Assembly: GCF_963665245.1 (NCBI RefSeq) | Contig: NZ_OY762269.1 | Coordinates: 744,001 to 808,000, forward strand | Direction: 5' to 3' | DNA length: 64,000 nucleotides | DNA from: an uncultured Paludibaculum sp. | GTDB lineage: Bacteria; Acidobacteriota; Terriglobia; Bryobacterales; Bryobacteraceae | In this document: positions 52,967 through 60,671 of the stretch, piece by piece | How positions within the stretch are numbered: position 1 is the first letter of the stretch | How the letters are laid out: each line of letters opens with the position of its first letter | Notes under the pieces: generated by a model | Database searches by the model: none | Told to the model about the DNA's origin: nothing | Seen by the model: the letters and a program-made list of their open reading frames with translations, nothing else | Program-made: the position numbers and the translations under genes

Positions 52967-53743
52967 ATGAGCGACCAGTTTTCCATCGCGGGGCGCACGT
53001 TCCGTTCCCGCCTGATGATCGGCACGGGCAAATACCGGAGTTTCCAGGAGATGGTCCGGTGCCACGAAGCGTCCGGCGCTGAGGTCGTAACTGTCGCCGT
53101 CCGCCGTGTGAATCTGACGGACAAGAGCAAGGAGTCGATGCTCGACTACATCGACCGTTCGAAGTACTTCATCCTGCCCAATACCGCTGCCTGCTACACC
53201 GTGGACGACGCCGTGCGCACGGCCCGCCTGGGCCGGGAGGTCGGGCTGTCGAACTGGGTGAAGCTGGAAGTGATTGGCGACGAAAAGACCTTGTATCCGG
53301 ACGTCTTCGGATTGGTGGAAGCTACGAAGATCCTCTCGAAGGAAGGCTTCGTTGTCCTGCCCTATACCAATGACGACCTGATCACCGCCAAACGGCTCAT
53401 TGACGCTGGCGCCGCGGCGGTGATGCCGCTGGCTGCGCCTATCGGTAGCGGGCTGGGCATTCAGAATCATGCCGCGCTACGTATTATGCGGGAGCAGATC
53501 ACCGAAGTTCCGCTGATCGTGGACGCCGGGGTCGGAACGGCTTCGGATGCTTGCGTCGCTCTTGAGATGGGTTTCGACGGCATCCTGATGAACACGGCGG
53601 TGGCCGCCGCCCAGGAAGCGGAGAAGATGGCGCTGGCGATGAACCACGCCGTCGAGGCTGGCCGGTTGGCCTATCTGGCCGGACGTATGGAGCGCAAACT
53701 CTACGCTTCCGCCAGTTCGCCGCTCACCGGGGTAATTCGCTAG
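52967..53743 (+). CDS. thiG: Thiazole synthase
   Basis: This encodes 258 residues. ThiG makes the thiazole phosphate half of thiamin from deoxyxylulose phosphate, dehydroglycine and ThiS thiocarboxylate. The Schiff-base lysine is K99 in NWVKLEVIGDEKTLYPD. PNTAACYTVDDAVRTARLGR, the phosphate site PIGSGLGIQN and VDAGVGTASDACVALEMGFD GILMNTAVA are as in the family. The gene is alone: no thiS, thiH, thiF or thiC is nearby. TACAAT (52955-52960) lies six bases before the ATG and there is no ribosome site, which would fit a leaderless message. Length is normal. Confidence 0.95.
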   Translation: MSDQFSIAGRTFRSRLMIGTGKYRSFQEMVRCHEASGAEVVTVAVRRVNLTDKSKESMLDYIDRSKYFILPNTAACYTVDDAVRTARLGREVGLSNWVKLEVIGDEKTLYPDVFGLVEATKILSKEGFVVLPYTNDDLITAKRLIDAGAAAVMPLAAPIGSGLGIQNHAALRIMREQITEVPLIVDAGVGTASDACVALEMGFDGILMNTAVAAAQEAEKMALAMNHAVEAGRLAYLAGRMERKLYASASSPLTGVIR

Positions 53744-53750
53744 GCGAGGT

Positions 53751-53770
53751 TGGGGCGTCAAAGCGCCCCA
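53751..53770. terminator. Hairpin between thiG and the convergent barrel gene
   Basis: TGGGGCG (53751-53757) and CGCCCCA (53764-53770) enclose TCAAAG. It sits between two convergent stops (53743, 53777). It has no T-run, so it would act as a weak or Rho-assisted terminator. Confidence 0.55.
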
Positions 53771-53776
53771 GTTCGA

Positions 53777-54340
53777 CTAGAACGTCACGCCAACCAGAAA
53801 CTCAATCTGATTTTTCTTCGAACTCAAGGTGTTCCCACTCGCCGCGTCGACCGCAAAGACGTCGTTGTTCCAGCGCGTGTACCGTAGTTCCGGGCTCACC
53901 TTGATGAGCTTCAGATCATAGCGGATGCCCGCGCCCAGCACGAAGCCCTGCGAGCTGTTCTTGTCCAACCGTGCAACATCGGTAAGCGCCCGGAAGACAT
54001 AGCCTGTGTCAACGTACATGCGCGCCAGGGTGCCAGGGAATTTGTACTTCACCAGCAGCGGAAATGACCAGGCGCTGGAATTGAACACCCCGTTGATGAA
54101 GGGGGTATTCGCCGAGTAGCCGATGCGCCGGTACATCATGTCGGCTTCGATCCCGAAGCCAGCCGGCAGGTTCAGATCCACCATCGGTCCAATGGTCCAG
54201 CGGTGGAACTCCGGATTGAAGGTGCCCGCGGCCTTCACCGCGTCATTCAACGGCACGCCGCCCTTCACACCCCAGTTGAGGAGTTGCGCGGAGAGCGGCG
54301 CGCTCGCGATTAGTAGGAGAATCGAACAGAGTTTTAGCAT
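53777..54340 (-). CDS. Outer-membrane beta-barrel protein (OmpX/OmpA-barrel type)
   Basis: This encodes 187 residues with a signal peptide (MLKLCSILLLIASAPLSAQ). The mature part is a small porin-like barrel with alternating hydrophobic strands (FHRWTIGPMVDLNLPAGFGI; MYRRIGYSANTPFING; SFPLLVKYKFPGTLARMYVD; GFVLGAGIRYDLKLIKVSPE; RYTRWNNDVF) and a terminal strand IEFLVGVTF ending in Phe, the usual BAM signal. The role is unknown. The family is common in Acidobacteria and Bacteroidetes as PorT-like barrels. Confidence 0.78.
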   Translation of the reverse strand: MLKLCSILLLIASAPLSAQLLNWGVKGGVPLNDAVKAAGTFNPEFHRWTIGPMVDLNLPAGFGIEADMMYRRIGYSANTPFINGVFNSSAWSFPLLVKYKFPGTLARMYVDTGYVFRALTDVARLDKNSSQGFVLGAGIRYDLKLIKVSPELRYTRWNNDVFAVDAASGNTLSSKKNQIEFLVGVTF

Positions 54341-54412
54341 GAGATTCCGCAGCCCATCTAGTCAGAAGACCCCGCGGTGCCTCTTTCCACTACAGCCGCA
54401 CAGGATCTTGTT

Positions 54413-55582
54413 TTAGGATACCGTTACCAGATCGTCGGCCAACTTCGCCAGCCGGCCTTCCGACATGGCTATATTCCCGAGATGCGGCCCGGCGACGGCG
54501 CGTTGCGCGACTTCCACCGGGCAGTTCGGTTGTTTACGGCTGACGATGCAGTCCAGGAAGTTCTGGATGTGGGTTTCGATGGGCACCGGAGCCTGTTCCT
54601 GCACGATCGGGGCCTTGTTGTCCTTCCACTGCTCTTTCCAGACGACGAAGCCGGCGTCGTTGAGGCGCATGGTGGCCTGATCGCCCATGAAGAGAATCGA
54701 CCAGCTGTCCTCGAAGTCGTTGCAGTAGTTTAAGGTCCACGTAGTCATGAACTTGCCATGGTCAAAGATCGTCGAGAAGACTTCCGGGTGCTCGGCGCCT
54801 TCGTTCTTCGCAACATAACCCATCGCCAGGGCGGACTTAGGCGGAGGAGCATTGGTGAACCACTGCACCACATCCATGAGGTGTGTGCCTTGGTCGGTCA
54901 TATTGCCGCCTGCATAGTCGCGGAAAAGGCGCCAATAGCGCAGACGCATGGGCTCGATGGCGCGTTTGGGCGCGTTGCCCAGGAAGCGGTCCCAATCGAC
55001 TTTGCCGGTGAGTGGCGAGTTGTTCAGCGGCTTGGCGACGTTCCAGTGCCACTGGGCCTTCACCATCGTGATGCGGCCGAGCATGCCGTCGTCGACCAAC
55101 TGCTTTGCTTTCATAATCATCGGGGCACTGCGGCGTTGCATGCCCACCTGTACGATCTTGTCGCTCTTTTTGACGGCAGCAACCATGAGGGCGCTCTCTT
55201 TCAGTGACTTGGAAAGAGGCTTCTCGGTGTAGACGTCTTTTCCGGCTTTCAGTCCGTCTAAGAGGTGTTGGCAATGCCAGTGATCGGGCCCGGCGCACAC
55301 GACAAAGTCGATGCCCTTCTGGGCCAACAGTTCCTCGTGATGGAAGTAGGATTTGGCCCCAGGATTGATCTGCAGGGCCTGCTGGATATTGGGCTCGTAG
55401 ATGTCGCAGACGGCGACGCACTGTGCGCCCAACTTGTTGAAATTAGTGCTCAGATACCGGCCGCGCCCACCCGAGGCAATCAGCCCGTACGTGGGGCGGT
55501 CGTTAGCACTCAATCGGCTCGTCAATAGGGGAGCAGCCATGGCCGCGGCCCCGCGTAGAAAGGATCTTCGGTCGGAACTCAT
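54413..55582 (-). CDS. Tat-exported Gfo/Idh/MocA family oxidoreductase
   Basis: This encodes 389 residues from MSSDRRSFLRGAAAMAAPLL, a twin-arginine signal (SDRRSFLRG). The start at 55582 has AGAGG seven bases upstream. The Rossmann domain follows (YGLIASGGRGRYLSTNFNKL) and then the family motif EKPLSKS at about residue 120. The dimerisation domain carries VKAQWHWNVAKPLNNSPLTG and WRLFRDYAGGNMTDQGTHLM then DVVQWFTNA. Exported members act on sugars or glycosidic bonds with tightly bound NAD. The substrate cannot be inferred from neighbours. The tRNA-Gln gene lies upstream on the other strand. Confidence 0.9.
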   Translation of the reverse strand: MSSDRRSFLRGAAAMAAPLLTSRLSANDRPTYGLIASGGRGRYLSTNFNKLGAQCVAVCDIYEPNIQQALQINPGAKSYFHHEELLAQKGIDFVVCAGPDHWHCQHLLDGLKAGKDVYTEKPLSKSLKESALMVAAVKKSDKIVQVGMQRRSAPMIMKAKQLVDDGMLGRITMVKAQWHWNVAKPLNNSPLTGKVDWDRFLGNAPKRAIEPMRLRYWRLFRDYAGGNMTDQGTHLMDVVQWFTNAPPPKSALAMGYVAKNEGAEHPEVFSTIFDHGKFMTTWTLNYCNDFEDSWSILFMGDQATMRLNDAGFVVWKEQWKDNKAPIVQEQAPVPIETHIQNFLDCIVSRKQPNCPVEVAQRAVAGPHLGNIAMSEGRLAKLADDLVTVS

Positions 55583-55669
55583 GCACAAACCTCTGGGACT
55601 ACTCTATCCGAAACTGAATCCGATTGCGCCCCAACCCGGGGGGCATGGTATATTGAGATTTCACCTCGC

Positions 55670-55743
55670 TGGGAGGTCGTCTAATGGTAAGACTGCAGTC
55701 TCTGGATCTGCGTATCGGGGTTCGAGTCCCTGCCTCCCAGCCA
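55670..55743 (+). tRNA. tRNA-Gln, anticodon CUG
   Basis: A complete cloverleaf of 74 bases has acceptor TGGGAGG paired with CCTCCCA, discriminator G and an encoded CCA. The anticodon loop is CTCTGGA (anticodon CTG), reading CAG. The U1-A72 closing pair and G73 are the usual identity marks of Gln tRNAs. A possible -10 (TATATT, 55649-55654) lies 16 bases upstream. An unknown secreted-protein gene starts 36 bases after it. Confidence 0.92.
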
Positions 55744-55778
55744 ATCTGAACCTCCTTCCTTTTTCGAGATCCCCCCGT

Positions 55779-56633
55779 ATGAATTCACGCCGATTGGCTT
55801 CGCTTGCTTTGGTATTTGCCGCGGCCTTGACGTCGGTTGCGCCGGCGCAGGATGCCGGCTCAGCTTTCAATCGCCCTCCAGCGGGTGTCGAAGAGGCGCT
55901 GCGCTTGCGGGTAAAGGACTTCTACGCTCTCCACATGGAAGGAAAGTTCCGGCAGGCGGAGGCGTACGTCTGCGCAGACAGCAAGGATGCGTACTACGAC
56001 AGCGACAAACGCCGCTGGCAGAGCGCCGAAATCCTCCGGATCAACTTCGAGAAGGACTTCAAGTCGGCGACCGTCGTCGTCACTCTCGGCTCTGAGATGC
56101 GTACACGGGTGGGCGCGATCGCGGCCACCTTCCCTATGGCCGGATCGTGGAAGCTGGAAGACAACTTGTGGTGCCATCACGTTCCGCCGCCCAGCGCGGC
56201 TACTGTGGCCACTCCGTTCGGGCCGATGCGACAGACAGGGACGGATAAGGGCGTCAGTGCAGCCGAGGCGCCAGTACGGCCGGATCCCTTCAGTCTAATC
56301 AGCGCATTCAAGGTTTCGAAACGTGAGTTCCTGCTGAAGGGCTACGATAACTCAAGCGACCAAGCGGACATCTACAACGGTATGCCGGGGCAGGTGCGCC
56401 TCGACCTTCAGACGGCGGAGTTGCCTGGGTTGAAAATGGAGCTGTCGAAGAAGACGCTGGAGGCCGGCGAACACGCCACCTTGAAGCTCACCTACTCGCC
56501 GCCGGACAAATCACCCAAGCCCTTATTCACCATTAGGTTGCTGGTGGAACCGTTGGGTGCCGAGATTCCCATGCGCGTCGTCTTCGATATTCCGGAAGAC
56601 GGGAAGAAACAATTGCCGTTCACCCAGAAGTAG
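55779..56633 (+). CDS. Secreted protein of unknown function
   Basis: This encodes 284 residues from MNSRRLASLALVFAAALTSV, a signal peptide. Residues about 40-130 (RLRVKDFYALHMEGKFRQAE AYV) look like an NTF2-like or SnoaL-type small helical/sheet module. After about 170 the sequence changes to beta-rich (LPGLKMELSKKTLEAGEHAT; IRLLVEPLGAEIPMRVVFDI), perhaps one immunoglobulin-like domain. It shares the tRNA-Gln transcript direction and has no ribosome site of its own. No named family is recognised. Confidence 0.65.
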   Translation: MNSRRLASLALVFAAALTSVAPAQDAGSAFNRPPAGVEEALRLRVKDFYALHMEGKFRQAEAYVCADSKDAYYDSDKRRWQSAEILRINFEKDFKSATVVVTLGSEMRTRVGAIAATFPMAGSWKLEDNLWCHHVPPPSAATVATPFGPMRQTGTDKGVSAAEAPVRPDPFSLISAFKVSKREFLLKGYDNSSDQADIYNGMPGQVRLDLQTAELPGLKMELSKKTLEAGEHATLKLTYSPPDKSPKPLFTIRLLVEPLGAEIPMRVVFDIPEDGKKQLPFTQK

Positions 56634-56696
56634 GTCGGGGGACGTGGGGCCACGTCGGCATGGCTTCACAATTGCACCTACTCCGCTGGTTGCGCC

Positions 56697-57443
56697 ATGC
56701 GAGTAGACAATTCCAGCCATACACTGAGCAGCTTTCTAGAAGAGACGACAGCTAGTTCATCGGGCCGTTCCCAGGTGGGTGAGATGCAATCCACTGATTT
56801 CCAACGGGAACTTGCAGCCACTCGGCAAGATTCTCCAAAACGCGGATCGGTTGATCGGGCGGCAACGAGGGTGAGCTGCCCTGGTACGGAATCACCCTTC
56901 GCGGCATCGGTTCGTTCCGTTTCGGAACCGGATGTACCGGAGAGCGGAACACCAGCCAGTTCGGACGAGCCCACGGGCACCGAAACGCCCCAATCCACCG
57001 TATCCATTCAGGAGTTGTGTGCGCCGGCCCAGAGCGAATCGACGCAGGCCGCCACGGAAGCGGAGGCAACCAAAGCAGCCTCGGCGGCCGCTTCTTCGAG
57101 TGCTGAAGCGTCGGCCGCGACAGCCTATGCCAGTTCGGCTGATTTGGATCCCACCCCCGCCGCGCCCTGGCCCATGACTTTGGTTACCCCGGCCAATCCT
57201 CCATCCCTGGCCGGGGAGTCGAAGAGCGCCCTCTCCAGCGCCCTTCTGGCGGCTGGAATCGATCCATCGACCGTGAAGGTTTCCTATTGGGAAGAACTGG
57301 TCTGGTTTCCCGGTGGGAACTGGATCAACCGGAGCCTCACCGTCCAGACGCCAAATGGCCAGAAGGTGGATTTCGACGCCGCCGCGACGCTCAGGACCCC
57401 TGCCGTGACTGTGAACACAGTGCAGCAGATGATGAAGGCCTGA
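56697..57443 (+). CDS. Hypothetical protein, low-complexity middle
   Basis: This encodes 248 residues. The first 100 residues are Ser/Thr/Glu-rich, and the middle (about 105-145) is an Ala/Ser/Glu repeat (ATEAEATKAASAAASSSAEA). The last 75 residues look folded (ALSSALLAAGIDPSTVKVSY and WEELVWFPGGNWINRSLTV). No signal peptide or membrane helix is visible. This layout, with a disordered linker and a small terminal domain, occurs in flagellar hook-length and similar proteins, but no other flagellar gene is present, so I do not assign one. Confidence 0.6.
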   Translation: MRVDNSSHTLSSFLEETTASSSGRSQVGEMQSTDFQRELAATRQDSPKRGSVDRAATRVSCPGTESPFAASVRSVSEPDVPESGTPASSDEPTGTETPQSTVSIQELCAPAQSESTQAATEAEATKAASAAASSSAEASAATAYASSADLDPTPAAPWPMTLVTPANPPSLAGESKSALSSALLAAGIDPSTVKVSYWEELVWFPGGNWINRSLTVQTPNGQKVDFDAAATLRTPAVTVNTVQQMMKA

Positions 57444-57460
57444 GCGCCGGCGGCACCGGC

Positions 57461-57973
57461 TCAAACGTTGACGTTGAGCTTGCGTGCGATGGTCTTGAGC
57501 AACTCACGATCCTGGGGCGTAAACCCCACGGGTGCGTTGCTCTCGATCAGCGTCTTGTTGCGGACCATGACGATCCCGCCGAAGTCGAAGATCAGTTCCT
57601 CTTCCGGATCCAGTTCTCTCAATGGCGGTTGCGTGGCCGGCACCTCCGTGCCGGGCTCGTTGGCGGCCAAGGCGAGCGGGATGTTGACCGTCCCCGCTTC
57701 CTGTCTTAGCACGACGACCGGCTCGAAGAACGGGCGGCCGTTCTCATCCTGCAACGGCACTCCCTTCTCGTTCACAGCCAATACGTTCTGGTAGATCAGC
57801 GAGCGCTTCGTCGACTTCAGCGCCTCGGGATCGTACCAATACTGCGGGGGCCGCTGTTCGTCGAACGGCGGCGGCTCCTCACCCGTAGCCTGGGTGTACT
57901 GAGCCCGCGTCTGGAAGTAGGGGAACAAGTACAACTTGTCGAGCCCATACTTTGGCAATGGCAATGCAGCCAT
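57461..57973 (-). CDS. Hypothetical protein, unknown
   Basis: This encodes 170 residues from MAALPLPKYGLDKLYLFPYF, with AGGAGG eight bases before the ATG, a strong ribosome site. Visible features are many prolines and tyrosines in the first third and a repeated acidic element (ELDPEEELIFDFGGIVMVRN). I do not recognise the family. It is convergent with the gene ending at 57443, and the IS element begins about 110 bases upstream of its start. Confidence 0.65.
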   Translation of the reverse strand: MAALPLPKYGLDKLYLFPYFQTRAQYTQATGEEPPPFDEQRPPQYWYDPEALKSTKRSLIYQNVLAVNEKGVPLQDENGRPFFEPVVVLRQEAGTVNIPLALAANEPGTEVPATQPPLRELDPEEELIFDFGGIVMVRNKTLIESNAPVGFTPQDRELLKTIARKLNVNV

Positions 57974-58080
57974 ATGAATACCTCCTGCACGAGATGCTCA
58001 CGGCCGAACACCATGTTTTGGGCCTCTGTGCCGGTATCTGAATAGAAACAAGCGAGAAATAAGTCTTCGTTCGCGGTCAC

Positions 58081-59595
58081 CCTCTTGCAGAACTCAGCCG
58101 AAACCGCCTTGACTTTTTCGGCCGGATTGTGCCGGCGGATGTTTTCATCCAACTTGGCCGCACCGACGCCATGTCGGCCCCTTCCCGCGCGCTCTTGCCC
58201 CATGCCTCCGGCTGACCGCCCCCAGCAGCCTCTCGTTTTTGTGTTCTTCCTTTGCAGAGTTTCGGATCTGTTACCCGGACAGTCTCATCCACTGATCCAC
58301 CGTCAGTGCCAATACCCCAAACATCAGGTGCGCCATCACCTTCACCGCCCCTCTCACCCGGATCTGGCTCGCCCCGAATTCATCCTTCAACCTCGCGTTC
58401 ACCCGCTCCACCATCGTCCGCTCTTTGAACCGGTCCTTCTTCGCCCAACATAGTTCGGGCGTAGGTTTGTCCGGGAACACCTTCGGCATCTTCGACGGCT
58501 TCTTTGTCCCTCTTCGCGCATGCGGTGCGATAATCGGCACCCGCCCGCTCTGCCGTACGTGTTCGTGGATCGCGTCGGCATCGTAGGCCGAATCCATCAA
58601 CTCGTACAGGTGCGTCACCCTCTCCGACGTCATCGTCATCAGCGGGATCGCTAGCTGTGAATCATGCACGCTGGCGCTGGTGAGAATCGCCGAGATCGGC
58701 ACCTGCCCGTCGGCGACATCCAGATGCAACTTGTACCCGGTCCAATAGCGCTCATTGCCGTGACTGTCTTTCTTCGCGCCAATGCCGCACTCCGTCGGGA
58801 TTCCGGTCAGCATGTCACCCAGCGACTGGTTTCTTTGCCTCTGGATCCGCGTCCCACGCTCACTCGCCTTTGCCCGTGCGTGAGCCCCCTTGGTTCGCTT
58901 CGGCCGCGCTGGTTTTGTCTTGCTCTTCTTCTTTTGCGGCTGCTTCTCCTTCTTCTTCTCCTCCTTCTTCCGAGCCTTCTGGGCAGGCGTTTCGGGGAAC
59001 CGCTCACGAGCCGGAATGGCGGTTGAGTCGCGCGCAATGTGACCGATCAACCGCTGCCCCTGTGTGGCCTCCACGACGGCCTGATGAAGTTGCTGTGGTA
59101 GCTGGGTGGCCGCGAACAAGGCGAAGGCGCGCGAGAATTTCGACTCGTGCGGCAGGACCTGCGGGCTCTTCCAACCGCAGATTTCGCGGAGTGCCCGGTC
59201 CACTCGAAGGCGCTGGATGAGATCTCGCGTGTGGGGCAGATTGAGCACCGCTTTGGCGATGAAGGCCAGAGCCATGGCGGCGCGGTCCTTGGGCCGGCGG
59301 CCGGTGTGGGCGCGGCGCGCACACAAGAGTTGTTCCAGCGGGATCAGGGCGGCCACGGAAGTCAGCAGTTTCAATTGTGGGCAGAGGGGGCCGAGTTCTT
59401 CTTCGAGAACAGGGAACAACCTCTGCTGGGTGACATGTCCGAATTGCAGCAGGACTTGGCGCGGGGTAAGATCCATATGGGGTTTGGTGGCGGTCGATCG
59501 TTCGTTTAGCGACAATAGTCTACCGCGGCCAAGCCCCTTTCTCCAATTTCCCAATCCCTAATTCCTTTGATTTCAACGCCGAGTTTTGCAAGAGG
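58081..59595 (-). mobile_element. Complete IS4/IS5-like insertion sequence, copy 1
   Basis: This 1515-base element has imperfect terminal repeats: CCTCTTGCA at 58081-58089 and TGCAAGAGG at 59587-59595. Pairing extends inward (AACTC then GC; 16 of 18 match). It contains one transposase gene on the minus strand and about 190 bases between that stop and the left end. No target duplication could be read. A truncated second copy begins at 63419. Confidence 0.8.
58271..59476 (-). CDS. DDE transposase of IS copy 1
   Basis: This encodes 401 residues from MDLTPRQVLLQFGHVTQQRL (ATG 59474-59476). DDE segments read IGHIARDSTAIPARERF (first Asp), YKLHLDVADGQVPISAILTS ASVHDSQ, YELMDSAYDADAIHEHV (second Asp), and the ERTMVERVNARLKDEFGASQ Glu motif. 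A basic insert at about 170-220 is lysine-rich. It belongs to the DUF772/DDE_Tnp_1 group of the IS4-IS5 superfamily. The reading frame is intact, so it may be functional. Confidence 0.85.
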   Translation of the reverse strand: MDLTPRQVLLQFGHVTQQRLFPVLEEELGPLCPQLKLLTSVAALIPLEQLLCARRAHTGRRPKDRAAMALAFIAKAVLNLPHTRDLIQRLRVDRALREICGWKSPQVLPHESKFSRAFALFAATQLPQQLHQAVVEATQGQRLIGHIARDSTAIPARERFPETPAQKARKKEEKKKEKQPQKKKSKTKPARPKRTKGAHARAKASERGTRIQRQRNQSLGDMLTGIPTECGIGAKKDSHGNERYWTGYKLHLDVADGQVPISAILTSASVHDSQLAIPLMTMTSERVTHLYELMDSAYDADAIHEHVRQSGRVPIIAPHARRGTKKPSKMPKVFPDKPTPELCWAKKDRFKERTMVERVNARLKDEFGASQIRVRGAVKVMAHLMFGVLALTVDQWMRLSG

Positions 59596-59851
59596 CTCCG
59601 GTGAATGGGTCATGGCGCCCCTACGGGTCTGCCACAACGCAGGATGAAAACGGGCGCCAGCGGATGCATTCTGGGTGTGCCGCCGGCGGTGTGAGGTCGG
59701 CTTTCGGTTGGTGCCTTTGAGCCCGTCGGTGAATGTGACCCGGGACGTCTTCTGGAACAACGAAGTGGAGCCTCTGCCTGCAGGCAGAGAGCCCGTGAAG
59801 GATAGTCAGTTCTTCTTTCCAGCGTCCCTCGTCCGGCGGCAAGGAGGCTCC
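59596..59851 (+). ncRNA. Possible bridge-RNA region upstream of the IS110 transposase
   Basis: About 255 bases precede the transposase ATG (59852), within what should be the left non-coding end of an IS110-group element. A perfect 18-base palindrome lies at 59772-59789. IS110-group elements encode a bridge RNA in this end that pairs with target and donor DNA. I infer the possibility from position and the palindrome only. The element end and RNA loops were not established. Confidence 0.3.
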
Positions 59852-60586
59852 ATGCAGGTAGTTTACTCCCGCTGCTGCGGGATCGATGTTCACAAAGACT
59901 CTCTCACCGCCTGTGTGCTGGTCATTGATGCGCACGGCGAAAAGTCAGTTCGGAAGAAGGAATTCGGGACCTATTGGAAGGAGCTTCAACGGCTGAAGCT
60001 CTGGCTCTATAGCTGCCGCGTGCAGGCGGTGGCGATGGAGTCCACTGGGGTGTACTGGAAACCGGTCTGGCATGTCCTGGATGGGCATTTCCCCTTGCTT
60101 CTGGCCAATCCGTATCACATGCATAACATTCCCGGCCGGAAGACGGATCGCAAAGACTCCGAGTGGATTGCCGATCTGCTGATGCATGGCCTGCTCATGG
60201 CCAGCTTTGTGCCTCCGCAGCCCATCCAGGAATTGCGAGACCTGACTCGCTACCGGGTGAAGCTCAAAGGTGAGTTCAATCGCGTTCACAATCGGATCGC
60301 AAAGGTACTGGAAGACGCCAATATCAAGCTCGGTTCCGTGGCGTCCGACATTCTGGGTGTCACAGGACGTAGAATCCTCCGTGCGCTGATTGCCGGTCAG
60401 GAACGACCTGATTGGCTGGCCGACAAAGCGCAGGGTCATTTGCGAGCCAAGCGGGATGAACTGCGGTTGGTGCTGCGCGGTGAGGTGAACCCGCATCACC
60501 GGTTCCTATTGAAAGAACTGTTGGATGATCTGGAGCGGGTCGAGGCCAAGGTGATTGTCCTGGAAGGGCTGACGGGCGACAATTAG
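59852..60586 (+). pseudogene. IS110-family transposase, truncated by IS21 insertion
   Basis: This 244-codon frame starts MQVVYSRCCGIDVHKDSLTA at an ATG with AAGGAGG four bases upstream. The DEDD nuclease segments are present: CGIDVHKDSL, VAMESTGVYWKPVWHVLDG, and GRKTDRKDSEWIADLLMHGL. The rest of the N-terminal domain follows (LRDLTRYRVKLKGEFNRVHN), but the C-terminal Transposase_20 domain with the serine motif is missing. The last six codons and the stop lie inside the IS21 element (from 60570). No downstream half was found right of 63237, so the gene is broken. Confidence 0.85.
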
Positions 60587-60643
60587 AACTCCCGGCCGAC
60601 GACAACTAGAATTCCCTACTGGCGACAACCATCAACGACCATC
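60575..60643 (+). repeat. Left-end transposase-binding repeats of the IS21 element
   Basis: Three units with core CGACAA start at 60575, 60598 and 60621, exactly 23 bases apart. Units 1 and 2 share AGAA and then CCC at the same positions. They stop 29 bases before the istA start, so transcription of istA begins within or next to them. Confidence 0.75.
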
Positions 60644-60671
60644 GAGGATCGCGCCCGCGGGCGCATCGGAG

